From positions 1-27,283 of the forward strand of contig CAYMYA010000013.1 of NCBI GenBank assembly GCA_964394565.1: a stretch of DNA of 27,283 bases. Reading direction: 5' to 3'. This stretch comes from CAIKHN01 sp964394565 (GTDB lineage Bacteria > Patescibacteriota > Patescibacteriia > UBA9934). The notes under the pieces are model-generated. The model did no database searches. It was given only the letters and a program-made list of their open reading frames with translations, and was not told the origin of the DNA. Below are positions 7,218 to 14,388 of this stretch, one piece after another. A program made the translations under genes and the position numbers. How positions within the stretch are numbered: position 1 is the stretch's first letter; each line of letters starts with the position of its first letter.

Positions 7218-7247
7218 AAATCACCACCGAAAATTCGGTGGTGATTT
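7218..7247. terminator. Strong bidirectional intrinsic terminator between tRNA-like gene and efp
   Basis: A perfect 13-bp stem AAATCACCACCGA / TCGGTGGTGATTT with loop AAAT. It serves the plus-strand tRNA-like gene and the minus-strand efp, whose stop is 26 bp to the right. It shares the CACCACC/GGTGGTG core with the terminator at 1839-1868. Confidence 0.85.
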
Positions 7248-7272
7248 CATTTGTGTAGCATCAAATGAATTA

Positions 7273-7839
7273 TTACTTCGCAACACGTTCCACGTAATCG
7301 CCGGATTCGGTGTTCACGAGGACGTCGTCGCCTTCTTTGATGAAGATTGGGACGCGGATCATGAGATCGTTATCGACTTTCGCATCCTTGAGCACATTGC
7401 CAGACGCGGTATCACCCTTCACCGCCGGCTCAGTTTCTACAATCTTGTATTGAATCTTTAGTGGCAATTCCATGGAAATAGCCTTCTCGCCATGCATGAT
7501 GATTGTGACCTCCAACCCTTCTTTCAAATATCGTGCATCGTCGCCCACCATGTCGCGACCAAGCGTAATCTGCTCGTATGACTGGCCATCCATGAACGTC
7601 AGCGTGTCTGCATCACCGAAAATGAACTGCATCTTTCGGTAGTTCACCGTCTCAAACGTCAACGATTCTGCGGATTTGAAATTGTTTTCGACCACCTTGC
7701 CTGATGCAAGCGACTTAATGCGCGTACGAACAAATGAGCTTCCCTTCCCAGGGGAAACGCGCTGAAAACTCGTGACGACCCAGAGGTCACCGTTCATGTT
7801 GATGACGGTGCCTTTCTTTATATCATTCGGTGATGCCAT
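7273..7839 (-). CDS. efp: Translation elongation factor P
   Basis: EF-P binds between the P and E sites of the ribosome and rescues stalling at polyproline. The 188-residue length and three beta-barrel domains are standard. The domain I loop is VSPGKGSSFVRTR, with the modifiable Lys at residue 32 (equivalent to E. coli K34). The remaining domains are recognisable from QFIFGDADTLTFMDGQSYEQ, the EVTIIMHGEKAISMELP segment and the C-terminal MIRVPIFIKEGDDVLVNTES GDYVERV signature. It follows epmA by 28 bp, so the likely modifying enzyme is made from the same transcript. The start ATG is preceded by a run of Ts, with no Shine-Dalgarno. Confidence 0.97.
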   Translation of the reverse strand: MASPNDIKKGTVINMNGDLWVVTSFQRVSPGKGSSFVRTRIKSLASGKVVENNFKSAESLTFETVNYRKMQFIFGDADTLTFMDGQSYEQITLGRDMVGDDARYLKEGLEVTIIMHGEKAISMELPLKIQYKIVETEPAVKGDTASGNVLKDAKVDNDLMIRVPIFIKEGDDVLVNTESGDYVERVAK

Positions 7840-7867
7840 AAAAAAACGTGCCTATGTCTTTAAAATT

Positions 7868-8839
7868 CTAATATCGCTGTGACGGAGGGAACAGGTGGAT
7901 CGAGTCAATATCATGTGCCCCTGCCGCAAGCATGACGAGACGATCGACGCCAAGCGCGTTGCCGTACGTCGGTGACGCCACGGATTCTAACCGAGCAAGC
8001 AGCTCTTCGTCAATCGGGAACACTTCTTTTTTCGCCAACCTTCGCTCTTCTGCTTCAATCATGAAACGGCGTCGTTGTTCTGCGACATCCGTGAGCTCCG
8101 TAAATCCGTTGCACATCTCAAGCTCCCCCACGAACGCTTCGAATCGCTCCGCATAGCGTCCGTCCGCGCTCACTTTCGACAATGACGCACATGGTACCGG
8201 GTACTCGCACAGCATGAATCGACCGCGCGTCACAATCATCGGCCAAATCACTGCCTGAAATAACCGATCGATAATTTCGTGCACCGGTTCATCGTCGGTA
8301 GGTTCCACAACGCCATGCGCCGCACACGCTTCAATGAGTCGAGGTCGATCGTCCTCATGGGGAACGAAGCCGAAGGCTTTTTCAAACTCATCGACGTAAC
8401 TCACTCGCTCCCATACATCTTCACGACCGAGCACGCTGTTGATGAGCTCCCCCGTCTCTGTCATAAGTTCGCGATAGTCCGCACCTTGCCGATACCACTC
8501 AAGCATCGTGAACTCAATACTCCACCGTTGCCCGGGCATTTCTCTATCACGAAATACCGGCGCAAGCGTGAAGATATTCTTCATCCCGCTACTGAGCAAT
8601 TTCTTCATACTGTACTCCGGGCTTGTAATTAATCCCATGCGCGTGGTGTGCGCACGTGGCCCGTCGACATGAACATCAACAGCGAGCGGCGAGAGATTCG
8701 GCTCCATGCCGGGACTTTTCACGACGATTGGCGTCACGACTTCGGTATACCCGCGCGCATCAAAAAATGCCCGGATTTTACGAATCACTTCGTTCCACAA
8801 TGTTGCGCGAAGCTCAAGATCAAATTTCGTAAGAGACAT
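7868..8839 (-). CDS. epmA: EF-P--lysine ligase, EpmA/GenX family
   Basis: A class II lysyl-tRNA-synthetase paralogue of 323 residues without the N-terminal anticodon-binding domain, the same size as E. coli EpmA (325). EpmA joins (R)-beta-lysine to EF-P. Motif 2 and neighbouring sequence match EpmA closely: LITSPEYSMKKLL, then FRDREMPGQRWSIEFTMLEW, then YPVPCASLSKVS, then AERFEAFVGELEMCNGFTEL. Motif 3 is GNALGVDRLVMLAAGA, with Ala where LysRS has Gly, the position of E. coli EpmA A298 that favours beta-lysine over lysine. It lies directly upstream of efp. The partner aminomutase EpmB is not in the window. A terminator ends just before its ATG. Confidence 0.93.
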   Translation of the reverse strand: MSLTKFDLELRATLWNEVIRKIRAFFDARGYTEVVTPIVVKSPGMEPNLSPLAVDVHVDGPRAHTTRMGLITSPEYSMKKLLSSGMKNIFTLAPVFRDREMPGQRWSIEFTMLEWYRQGADYRELMTETGELINSVLGREDVWERVSYVDEFEKAFGFVPHEDDRPRLIEACAAHGVVEPTDDEPVHEIIDRLFQAVIWPMIVTRGRFMLCEYPVPCASLSKVSADGRYAERFEAFVGELEMCNGFTELTDVAEQRRRFMIEAEERRLAKKEVFPIDEELLARLESVASPTYGNALGVDRLVMLAAGAHDIDSIHLFPPSQRY

Positions 8840-8871
8840 ACAAAAAGAAAAGAACGGCTCAGCGCCGTTCT
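8840..8871 (-). terminator. Intrinsic terminator between rpsR and epmA
   Basis: On the minus strand AGAACGGC (8871-8864), loop GCTGA, GCCGTTCT (8858-8851), followed by TTTCTTTTTGT that runs straight into the epmA ATG. The 8-bp GC-rich stem plus T-run is a good terminator for rpsF-ssb-rpsR. Since no separate epmA promoter is obvious, partial read-through may feed epmA-efp. Confidence 0.75.
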
Positions 8872-8878
8872 CTTTCTC

Positions 8879-9109
8879 TTAGTTCAAGACGAATGGAAGG
8901 AGCGCAATAATACGGGAGCGTTTAATTTCACCCGCAAGGTGACGCTGGTGTTTTGCACACAATCCGCTTCGTTTGCTTGCGACAATCTTGCCGAAAGACG
9001 AAACAAATCGCTTGAGGACTTCTGTATTCTTGTAGTCGATCACTGCATCACGATTGACGCAGAAGTAACAATATCGTTCACCGTTCTTTTTGTGCGCTGA
9101 TGTTGCCAT
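8879..9109 (-). CDS. rpsR: 30S ribosomal protein S18
   Basis: 76 residues, normal S18 length. It binds 16S rRNA in the platform next to S6. ERYCYFCVNRDAVIDYKNTE and the end GEIKRSRIIALLPF are family hallmarks. All four zinc ligands of the C+ form are kept: C14 and C17 (CYFC) plus C51 and H54 (CAKHQR). It is third in the rpsF-ssb-rpsR operon, 23 bp after ssb, and is closed by the terminator at 8840-8871. There is no Shine-Dalgarno; a pyrimidine-rich stretch precedes the ATG. Confidence 0.97.
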   Translation of the reverse strand: MATSAHKKNGERYCYFCVNRDAVIDYKNTEVLKRFVSSFGKIVASKRSGLCAKHQRHLAGEIKRSRIIALLPFVLN

Positions 9110-9132
9110 AATAAGAAGAATTGATGTTGTGT

Positions 9133-9582
9133 TTAAAATGGAATGTCCTCGAGTTTAATTTCATCATCGGGGCTTGCTGCTGGTTCGTCGGCCATGGCGA
9201 GTGCGCCAGGGCTCAGTGCAGTCCCAGGAGCTCCGGGCATTGGACTACCGCCACGGTCGAGCATAATCATGTTTTCCGCAACGATTTCTGTTCGATACCG
9301 CTTCTGCCCATCCTGCCCTTCCCAGTCACGTGTTTGAATGCGGCCATCGATATACACTTTCTTTCCCTTCACCAAGTATTGCGCACAAATTTCACCCAAT
9401 TTTCCCCACGCAACGATGTTGTGATATTCCGGCTGATCTTTCTTTACGCCACTTGCATCAGTATATGAACGATTCGTGGCAAGAGCGAAGGAACACACAG
9501 ACTGTCCACTCGTTGTTTTGCGCAATTCAGGGTCACGGGTAAGGTTCCCGATCAACATGACTTTATTCAGAGAGCCAGCCAT
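9133..9582 (-). CDS. ssb: Single-stranded DNA-binding protein
   Basis: 149 residues. An OB-fold covers roughly residues 1-110 (LNKVMLIGNLTRDPELRKT, then YHNIVAWGKLGEICAQYLVK, then VYIDGRIQTRDW). It is followed by a short Gly/Pro/Ala linker and the acidic tip EIKLEDIPF, which in SSB recruits repair and replication partners. It protects single-stranded DNA during replication and recombination. It sits between rpsF (20-bp gap) and rpsR (23-bp gap), the order found in most bacteria. Confidence 0.97.
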   Translation of the reverse strand: MAGSLNKVMLIGNLTRDPELRKTTSGQSVCSFALATNRSYTDASGVKKDQPEYHNIVAWGKLGEICAQYLVKGKKVYIDGRIQTRDWEGQDGQKRYRTEIVAENMIMLDRGGSPMPGAPGTALSPGALAMADEPAASPDDEIKLEDIPF

Positions 9583-9602
9583 AGGACAGAATCACGAAAG
9601 AC

Positions 9603-10085
9603 TTAGATGTTCTTCATGATATCTGAATCGAGAATTTGGTCGAGTTTATCATTCAGCTCTGCAGTGGACATTCTGGCCTTTTCCGCGGTTTCTGCAGGAC
9701 GATCGGTGCGTGCTGGGCGCTCTTCGCGCTCACCAGCACGGCGACCTTCTGCGTTCAACGGTGGAACGTACGACGTCATGCGGAATGTTGTTGCTGGAAT
9801 GCCCTCTGGACGCGCAACAATCATGTGACGAAGTACGAATTCCGACAATTTCAAATCTTGATCAATTTTCTGCACTTTTTCACCGTCGACCGTGATGTAT
9901 GTCAACACGTACGTTCCAAACCGAATGTGGTCGATTGGATACGCCAACTTGATTTTGCCCAAGTTCGTCGTCTTTTCAATCTTTCCGCCTGCCGCGGTAA
10001 ACAGGCTCTCAATACTCGTAACCGCGCCTTCAATCTCGGAATCCGAGTATTTTGAAGGAATAATGGACATGACCTCGTAGATCAT
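9603..10085 (-). CDS. rpsF: 30S ribosomal protein S6
   Basis: S6 pairs with S18 on the 30S platform. The start ATG at 10085 gives MIYEVMSIIPSKYSDSEIEG and 160 residues; a GTG at 10103 (adding MGRANI) is a weaker alternative. The fold is visible from the N-terminal YEV strand through GKIKLAYPIDHIRFGTYVLT and EFVLRHMIVARPEG. It is longer than the usual S6 (about 95-135) because of a charged C-terminal extension (GRRAGEREERPARTDRPAET and beyond) that ends in DSDIMKNI. It is the first gene of rpsF-ssb-rpsR, with a candidate promoter at 10158-10187. Confidence 0.94.
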   Translation of the reverse strand: MIYEVMSIIPSKYSDSEIEGAVTSIESLFTAAGGKIEKTTNLGKIKLAYPIDHIRFGTYVLTYITVDGEKVQKIDQDLKLSEFVLRHMIVARPEGIPATTFRMTSYVPPLNAEGRRAGEREERPARTDRPAETAEKARMSTAELNDKLDQILDSDIMKNI

Positions 10086-10157
10086 AATGTTTGCTCGCCC
10101 CACCTCTTTGTGAGAAATGGGGAGCCCTAGGGGCTATGGACAAGAATAAGTGGCCAG

Positions 10158-10187
10158 ACTGTACCCTTGAAACAGACTGGACGTCAA
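10158..10187 (-). promoter_or_regulatory. Candidate promoter for rpsF-ssb-rpsR
   Basis: Minus-strand TTGACG (10187-10182), an 18-bp spacer and TACAGT (10163-10158), leaving a leader of roughly 65-70 nt before rpsF. The leader carries a short inverted repeat AGCCC-TAG-GGGCT. The -35 box overlaps that of the opposing kinase promoter. Confidence 0.5.
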
Positions 10188-10206
10188 GCAAGAAATTTGC
10201 TAATCT
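10178..10206 (+). promoter_or_regulatory. Candidate promoter for the Ser/Thr kinase
   Basis: TGGACG (10178-10183), a 17-bp spacer, then TAATCT (10201-10206), preceded by TGC in extended -10 position. It is moderate in quality and points at the kinase start about 95 bp away. It overlaps the rpsF promoter on the other strand, so the two may compete. Confidence 0.4.
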
Positions 10207-10300
10207 CAGCCCTCCGCCGCGCCGGCCAACAGGCCAGCGTGCGGCGACGCCCTTTCACCAAATCCCCCCCTTTCCGGTTCACCCGAACCCGGAGGACATC

Positions 10301-12082
10301 ATGGCAACTTCGCAATTCTCCCCCGGCGACATCATCGACGGCCGTTACGAGCTCATCGAAGTGCTTGGCGAAGGCAGCTTTGCCGTTGCGGTTCGAGCGT
10401 GGGACAAAAACATGGCTCGACGCGTTGTGTTGAAGATCCTTAAGCCCACAAAGCGTGATGAAATTCGCCGACGCTTCATCGCCGAAGCACAGATCATGGC
10501 AACGTTGGCCGACAGCGATCATCCCCATCACGATCGCGTCGTACGCGTGTACTCCGTAAGTGCAGAGGATGCAGGCGTTCTCTACATGGCGATGGAGTAC
10601 GCTCCCGGTGGGGACCTGCAGCACAAGCTGTACTATGAGAAGCCCAGCCTTCACGCCGCACTCTGCATGTTCCTCCTGATCCTCTACGGAGTTCAGGTGG
10701 CACACGAACGAGTGCTCGATGGGCGGCCGGCTGAAGTGATCCACCGTGATCTCAAGCCTGCGAATATCGTGATCGATGGCACGGGAAAGCCGAAGATCAC
10801 TGATTTCGGCATCGCGAACTCCCAGCTGAGCATGGCGGAAACGGGGCCGTTTACCGTCATATTCGGAACGGGCATTGGCGCCCGCTTCGGAACGCTGGGG
10901 TACGCCCCACCAGAGCAAACGAATGACACTTCGAGCGTCGATGCCCGCGGTGACGTTTATGCCCTCGGCGTAATCCTCGCGGTGATTGCCGCAGATTTCA
11001 ATCCCGGAGAAGAGGGCAGACGGCTTCTCTACCAAGAAAAGCTCCAGAAGCAGTACCTCGAAAGCGTCCCTGCAGACGTCCGCGCCGTGATCGTGAAGGC
11101 GGTGCACGCCGACCCCGACAAGCGTTACCAAACCGTCCGCGAGTTCATCGCGGCGGTTCAGGCGCTCATCAAGGCACATCCGGACACGGGTGAGCCCGCG
11201 TGGACGCCGAGACCGGGGCGGACGCGGCCGGCCGCAACGCCGACGCCGAAGCCGCCCACACCGGGAGAGAAGATCGACCGCCCCGCCGCGCCCGCAACTC
11301 CGCCACCGGATGATCCGGCACCGAGCGCCACGGCAATCCCGGATGCGCCGGGAGAACCGGAAGCGCAAGGAGTCCTCTGGACCGAGATCGGGTCCGATTC
11401 CGACGAAGCGGGGCAACCCGACGCGTCGGCACCGTCCTACCTCCAACAGCCAGCCGAGAACCCGACCCCGACACCGCGCAAGCGGAAGACGGGATGGGTC
11501 ATCGGCGCGCTCGCGCTCGTCGTCCTCACGGTCGGTAGCGCGATCATGGCCTGGCAGGGCCAGGCGGTGGTGACGGAATTGCCGACCGAGACACGTCCAC
11601 AAGTCCCCCCGGAACCGGTCGAGACGAAGGCGGAAACGCACATTGTCCCGACGATTCCGGTGATCGAGCCGGTGGTGAAGCCGCCGCCCGAGGTGAAGAT
11701 CGAGGCGAAAGCCAAGGTCAAGCCCAAGACGGAAGTGAAACCACGGATTGATCCGCCCAAGGAGGAGCCGGAGCCCGTGACGGTCACCACGGTGAAGATC
11801 GTGGGACCGCGGGAAATCTCCGCGACGGCCAGCAAAACCGTCACCCTGCAAGGAACGGTAGCGCTGCCAGAGGGAGCCACGATCGGCTCCGTGTCCCTCC
11901 GGTGGCGAGGGAAGGACGGGATCGCCCAAGAAGCGAGCGTCAAGCAGAACGGCGAGAACCTCTCCGCAGACATCGTGGCAACTGGCGCGGTGGGAGAGAA
12001 AATCACGTGCTACTTCGACGTTCGACTTAAGGGCAAGCCCGAGGCGTACAAGAGCCCGGTGGTGACGATCACCATCGAGTAG
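10301..12082 (+). CDS. Transmembrane Ser/Thr protein kinase with extracellular Ig-like domain
   Basis: A Hanks-type (PknB-like) kinase of 593 residues. The start ATG 10301 has a strong Shine-Dalgarno (CGGAGGAC), rare among its neighbours. The upstream in-frame extension to 10091 lies in promoter and spacer sequence. Kinase domain, about residues 15-290: P-loop GEGSFAVAV (24-32), ATP-binding K45, HRDLKPAN with catalytic D150, DFG 168-170 and APPE around 202-205. All catalytic residues are present, so it should be active. A Pro/Ala-rich linker follows, then a basic stop and one membrane helix at about 399-417, and outside it a Pro/Lys-rich stalk and a C-terminal beta-sandwich (VTLQGTVALPEGATIGSVSL) that could sense a ligand. 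The gene is markedly GC-richer than the ribosomal operon beside it and monocistronic, suggesting horizontal gain. Substrates are unknown. Confidence 0.93.
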   Translation: MATSQFSPGDIIDGRYELIEVLGEGSFAVAVRAWDKNMARRVVLKILKPTKRDEIRRRFIAEAQIMATLADSDHPHHDRVVRVYSVSAEDAGVLYMAMEYAPGGDLQHKLYYEKPSLHAALCMFLLILYGVQVAHERVLDGRPAEVIHRDLKPANIVIDGTGKPKITDFGIANSQLSMAETGPFTVIFGTGIGARFGTLGYAPPEQTNDTSSVDARGDVYALGVILAVIAADFNPGEEGRRLLYQEKLQKQYLESVPADVRAVIVKAVHADPDKRYQTVREFIAAVQALIKAHPDTGEPAWTPRPGRTRPAATPTPKPPTPGEKIDRPAAPATPPPDDPAPSATAIPDAPGEPEAQGVLWTEIGSDSDEAGQPDASAPSYLQQPAENPTPTPRKRKTGWVIGALALVVLTVGSAIMAWQGQAVVTELPTETRPQVPPEPVETKAETHIVPTIPVIEPVVKPPPEVKIEAKAKVKPKTEVKPRIDPPKEEPEPVTVTTVKIVGPREISATASKTVTLQGTVALPEGATIGSVSLRWRGKDGIAQEASVKQNGENLSADIVATGAVGEKITCYFDVRLKGKPEAYKSPVVTITIE

Positions 12083-12091
12083 TGACTACGG

Positions 12092-12125
12092 GCGCCCCGG
12101 CGGATCGAACGGTCTGCCGGGGCGC
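12092..12125 (+). terminator. GC-rich hairpin ending the kinase gene
   Basis: GCGCCCCGGC (12092-12101) pairs perfectly with GCCGGGGCGC (12116-12125) over a 14-nt loop, 10 bp after the kinase stop. No T-run follows, so it is a strong hairpin but not a textbook intrinsic terminator. Confidence 0.55.
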
Positions 12126-12165
12126 ACTCGCGAAAACATACAATTTCCATTACACTTTTCTTACT

Positions 12166-13350
12166 ATGCAAACTTTCGCACTTCTCGGCAGTCACCCAAC
12201 GCTTTCGCTTGCCGAACTTGCGGTGGTCACAGGGCAAAAGCCCTCAAAAACACTCAACGACGTCGCCATTTTTGACGACATCGGTATCAATGTGTCGCAA
12301 CTCAACGATCGCCTCGGCGGCACACAAAAACTCGGCATCATTGTTGGCAGCGTGAGCGCATGGAACCAAGAGGAACTCGCGACATTTCTTGCGCAGGACC
12401 TCATGTCGACTATTGAATCCGGCAAAGTTTCGTTCGGCTTCAGCGTGTACGACATGGGCAACACCGGTGCATCCGCGGATGCACGCCGGAGCACGCAAGC
12501 GCTGGGCATTGAAACAAAAAAACGTTTACGCAATGCTGAACGCTCCGCACGGTACGTCATTTCAAAATCCCCAACCCTTTCTTCCATCATCCTCCGCTCA
12601 AATCACCTCCTCGATCGCGGTGCAGAGTATTGCTTTTTCATGACGCCGGATGAAATTATCATCGGACGCACCGTTGCGGTGCAGGACGCCGAAGCATGGA
12701 GCACGCGGGACTTTGGCCGCCCACGCCGCAATGCGAAGCAAGGCATGCTTCCGCCAAAATTATCGCGTATGATGCTGAATCTTTCTGGCGTCGATCTTTC
12801 CACCGCAACGGTTTTCGATCCATTCTGTGGTTCTGGAACAATTCTCATGGAAGCCGCACTGCTTGGCGCACAATCACTCATCGGGAGCGATATTAACGAA
12901 GAAGCTGTTGCGGATACGGAGGAAAACTTCTCGTGGCTCGAAGCACAAGGCGTGAATATCCCATCAGCACAACTCGTTGGAGCTTCTGCACAAACAGTGA
13001 GTGCACAGATCGCGCCCGCATCCGTAGATCTTCTTGTGACGGAAACGTACCTCGGGCGGCCGCGCAAGGGCACAGAAACACGCCAAGAGGTTGACGACGC
13101 CGTTGCGTACGTGGCGAATTTGTATCGGGAATCGTTCTCGGCGCTTCTCCCGACCTTGAAACCCGGCGCAACGCTCGTCATCGCCTCCCCCGTTCATACG
13201 TTTGAGGGCAAGGATATTACGTTCGACGCCCGCACAATCCTTGAACCGCTTGGCTACACCCATTCCCCACTCCCCTTCGAACCGATTATTTATCGCCACA
13301 ACGATCAATTGGTCGGCCGACGAATCTGGCGATTTACGAAAAACTCATAA
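12166..13350 (+). CDS. Trm11/COG1041-like RNA methyltransferase
   Basis: About 394 residues. The C-terminal half is a Rossmann-type SAM-dependent methyltransferase: motif I is FDPFCGSGTILMEAALLG, with an acidic strand end at GSDINEEAVADTEEN. The N-terminal part (MQTFALLGSHPTLSLAELAV and on) resembles the RNA-binding (THUMP-like) region of Trm11/Trm-G10 enzymes, which methylate tRNA G10. The usual catalytic (D/N)PPY is replaced by VTETYLGRPRKG, so the target or chemistry is uncertain. ATG 12166 is chosen because homologues start at the MQTFALL strand; CACTTTTCTTACT precedes it instead of a Shine-Dalgarno. TACAAT (12139) and TACACT (12151) are possible -10 boxes without clear -35s. Confidence 0.82.
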   Translation: MQTFALLGSHPTLSLAELAVVTGQKPSKTLNDVAIFDDIGINVSQLNDRLGGTQKLGIIVGSVSAWNQEELATFLAQDLMSTIESGKVSFGFSVYDMGNTGASADARRSTQALGIETKKRLRNAERSARYVISKSPTLSSIILRSNHLLDRGAEYCFFMTPDEIIIGRTVAVQDAEAWSTRDFGRPRRNAKQGMLPPKLSRMMLNLSGVDLSTATVFDPFCGSGTILMEAALLGAQSLIGSDINEEAVADTEENFSWLEAQGVNIPSAQLVGASAQTVSAQIAPASVDLLVTETYLGRPRKGTETRQEVDDAVAYVANLYRESFSALLPTLKPGATLVIASPVHTFEGKDITFDARTILEPLGYTHSPLPFEPIIYRHNDQLVGRRIWRFTKNS

Positions 13351-13359
13351 ATGTCGAAG

Positions 13360-13384
13360 CAGCCGAAAGGCTGTTTCTGCTTTA
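13360..13384 (+). terminator. Short hairpin terminator after the methyltransferase
   Basis: CAGCC-GAAA-GGCTG followed by TTTCTGCTTT, 10 bp after the stop codon. Its T-rich tail overlaps the -35 box of the next gene. Confidence 0.6.
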
Positions 13385-13408
13385 CATTTAGCCAAAATGC
13401 GCTATCCT
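13381..13408 (+). promoter_or_regulatory. Promoter of the 3D-domain gene
   Basis: TTTACA (13381-13386), a 16-bp spacer and TATCCT (13403-13408), the same -10 as the rpoB promoter. It predicts a leader of about 28 nt with GAGG 7 nt before ATG 13443. Confidence 0.6.
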
Positions 13409-13442
13409 GGCGCAGCAATCCTGCACCGTCCCGAGGCACCCC

Positions 13443-13982
13443 ATGCTGAAACCCGCTGCGCTCCGCCTCATCGCCGCGATCATCCTCGTGGTACTCGGCG
13501 CCTACGTCATCAACACTGATCGTGCCGCCGCCAACACCGCACTCAGCCGCATCTGCGCCGTTCCCCCGAGCGCGATCTCGACGACGACCGAGGCCGATCC
13601 TGACGCCATCACCCACCCGGTGAGCAAGCTCGGTTCTGAGGTGGTCGGCGCCATGCTCATACTCGAAGTCACCGGGTACACGAGCACGGAGGCACAGACC
13701 GATAACGATCCCTGCATCGCATCGGACATGAGCAACATCTGCGAGCGCAAAGCTCGCGGAGAGCTCCTGTGTGCAGCATCGCGCAACTTCGCGCTCGGCA
13801 CTCGGGTTCACGTCGAGGGACTCGGAACCTGCACCGTCGTCGACTACATGAACGAAAAGTACGTCATGCATGTCGACTGGTACTTCGGCCGGGATGCCAA
13901 GGGTGACGACACGCTCTACCGACGAGCGAAAAAAGTCGGCCGGCACTACCGCAAGGTGCGCGTCGCCTCGATCCCGCGGTGA
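13443..13982 (+). CDS. Membrane-anchored 3D (double-psi beta-barrel) domain protein
   Basis: 179 residues. An N-terminal signal or anchor helix (LRLIAAIILVVLGAYVI) is followed by a low-complexity linker. From about residue 75 comes a 3D/RlpA-like double-psi barrel: LEVTGYTSTEAQTDNDPC, then LCAASRNFALGTRVHVEGLG, then CTVVDYMNEKYVMHVDWYFG. The GTRV and VxDYM...HVDWYF signatures match the family found in peptidoglycan lytic transglycosylases (MltA, Rpf2/YabE-type proteins), so a cell-wall-cleaving or wall-binding role is likely. Several Cys residues suggest disulfides. It is monocistronic with its own promoter and terminator, GC-richer than the flanking genes. Confident on the domain; the activity is inferred. 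Confidence 0.8.
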   Translation: MLKPAALRLIAAIILVVLGAYVINTDRAAANTALSRICAVPPSAISTTTEADPDAITHPVSKLGSEVVGAMLILEVTGYTSTEAQTDNDPCIASDMSNICERKARGELLCAASRNFALGTRVHVEGLGTCTVVDYMNEKYVMHVDWYFGRDAKGDDTLYRRAKKVGRHYRKVRVASIPR

Positions 13983-13993
13983 TGCCACGCACG

Positions 13994-14037
13994 CAACGCC
14001 CCGTCAGACTCTACGTCGACGGGGCGTTGATCGTTTT
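13994..14037 (+). terminator. Intrinsic terminator of the 3D-domain gene
   Basis: A perfect 12-bp stem CAACGCCCCGTC (13994-14005) / GACGGGGCGTTG (14018-14029) with a 12-nt loop, then ATCGTTTT. Its tail just overlaps the stop codon of the convergent ASCH gene. Confidence 0.8.
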
Positions 14038-14383
14038 AGACTTTCCGTACTTTGAACGCGGCAATGCCGTACTGCACCAATTCCTCCGGTCGGTAATGTG
14101 TCATGAAGCTTTGAATCCACTCCACTTCCGTCATCTCTGCCGGCGCGATCTCTTTCAGCGGCACTTTATCGAGCAGTCGCTGTACATCAGAAAAAAGCTG
14201 TTTCTCTTCCACAATCATCGGCAACCGTTCCTCCAATTCCGGACGTCGCATAAACACGATTTCGTTTCCGACACGAATCCCCTTGCGCTTTTCGTCGTTC
14301 AAACGAATTTCCCAACACTTTGTTCCGTCCTTGAGCCGGTCGAAATCCTTCCGATCAACACGCATGATTACGGGTTCGTTCAT
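14036..14383 (-). CDS. ASCH-domain protein
   Basis: A 115-residue single-domain protein of the ASCH/PUA-like beta-barrel class. Visible features are the N-terminal VDRKDFDRLKDGTKCWEIRL NDEKRKGIRVGNEIVF, with the conserved basic K..K-x-WEIR and G-(D/N)-x-I-x-F pattern, and a C-terminal strand AAFKVRKV. ASCH proteins are thought to bind RNA, and some hydrolyse modified nucleosides such as N4-acetylcytidine; which applies here is unknown. ATG 14383 is 5 bp after the ychF stop, so it is co-transcribed with that GTPase/ATPase. It converges on the 3D-domain gene. Confidence 0.75.
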   Translation of the reverse strand: MNEPVIMRVDRKDFDRLKDGTKCWEIRLNDEKRKGIRVGNEIVFMRRPELEERLPMIVEEKQLFSDVQRLLDKVPLKEIAPAEMTEVEWIQSFMTHYRPEELVQYGIAAFKVRKV

Positions 14384-14388
14384 AGGGG

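Noticed and set aside
7868..8839. Full lysyl-tRNA synthetase
   Set aside because: The anticodon-binding domain is missing and the sequence follows EpmA, including Ala in motif 3.
10184..11929. A 581-codon minus-strand open frame opposite the kinase gene
   Set aside because: It is antisense to a gene with intact kinase motifs, has Arg/Gly/Leu-rich nonsense composition typical of GC-rich antisense frames, and covers the kinase promoter.
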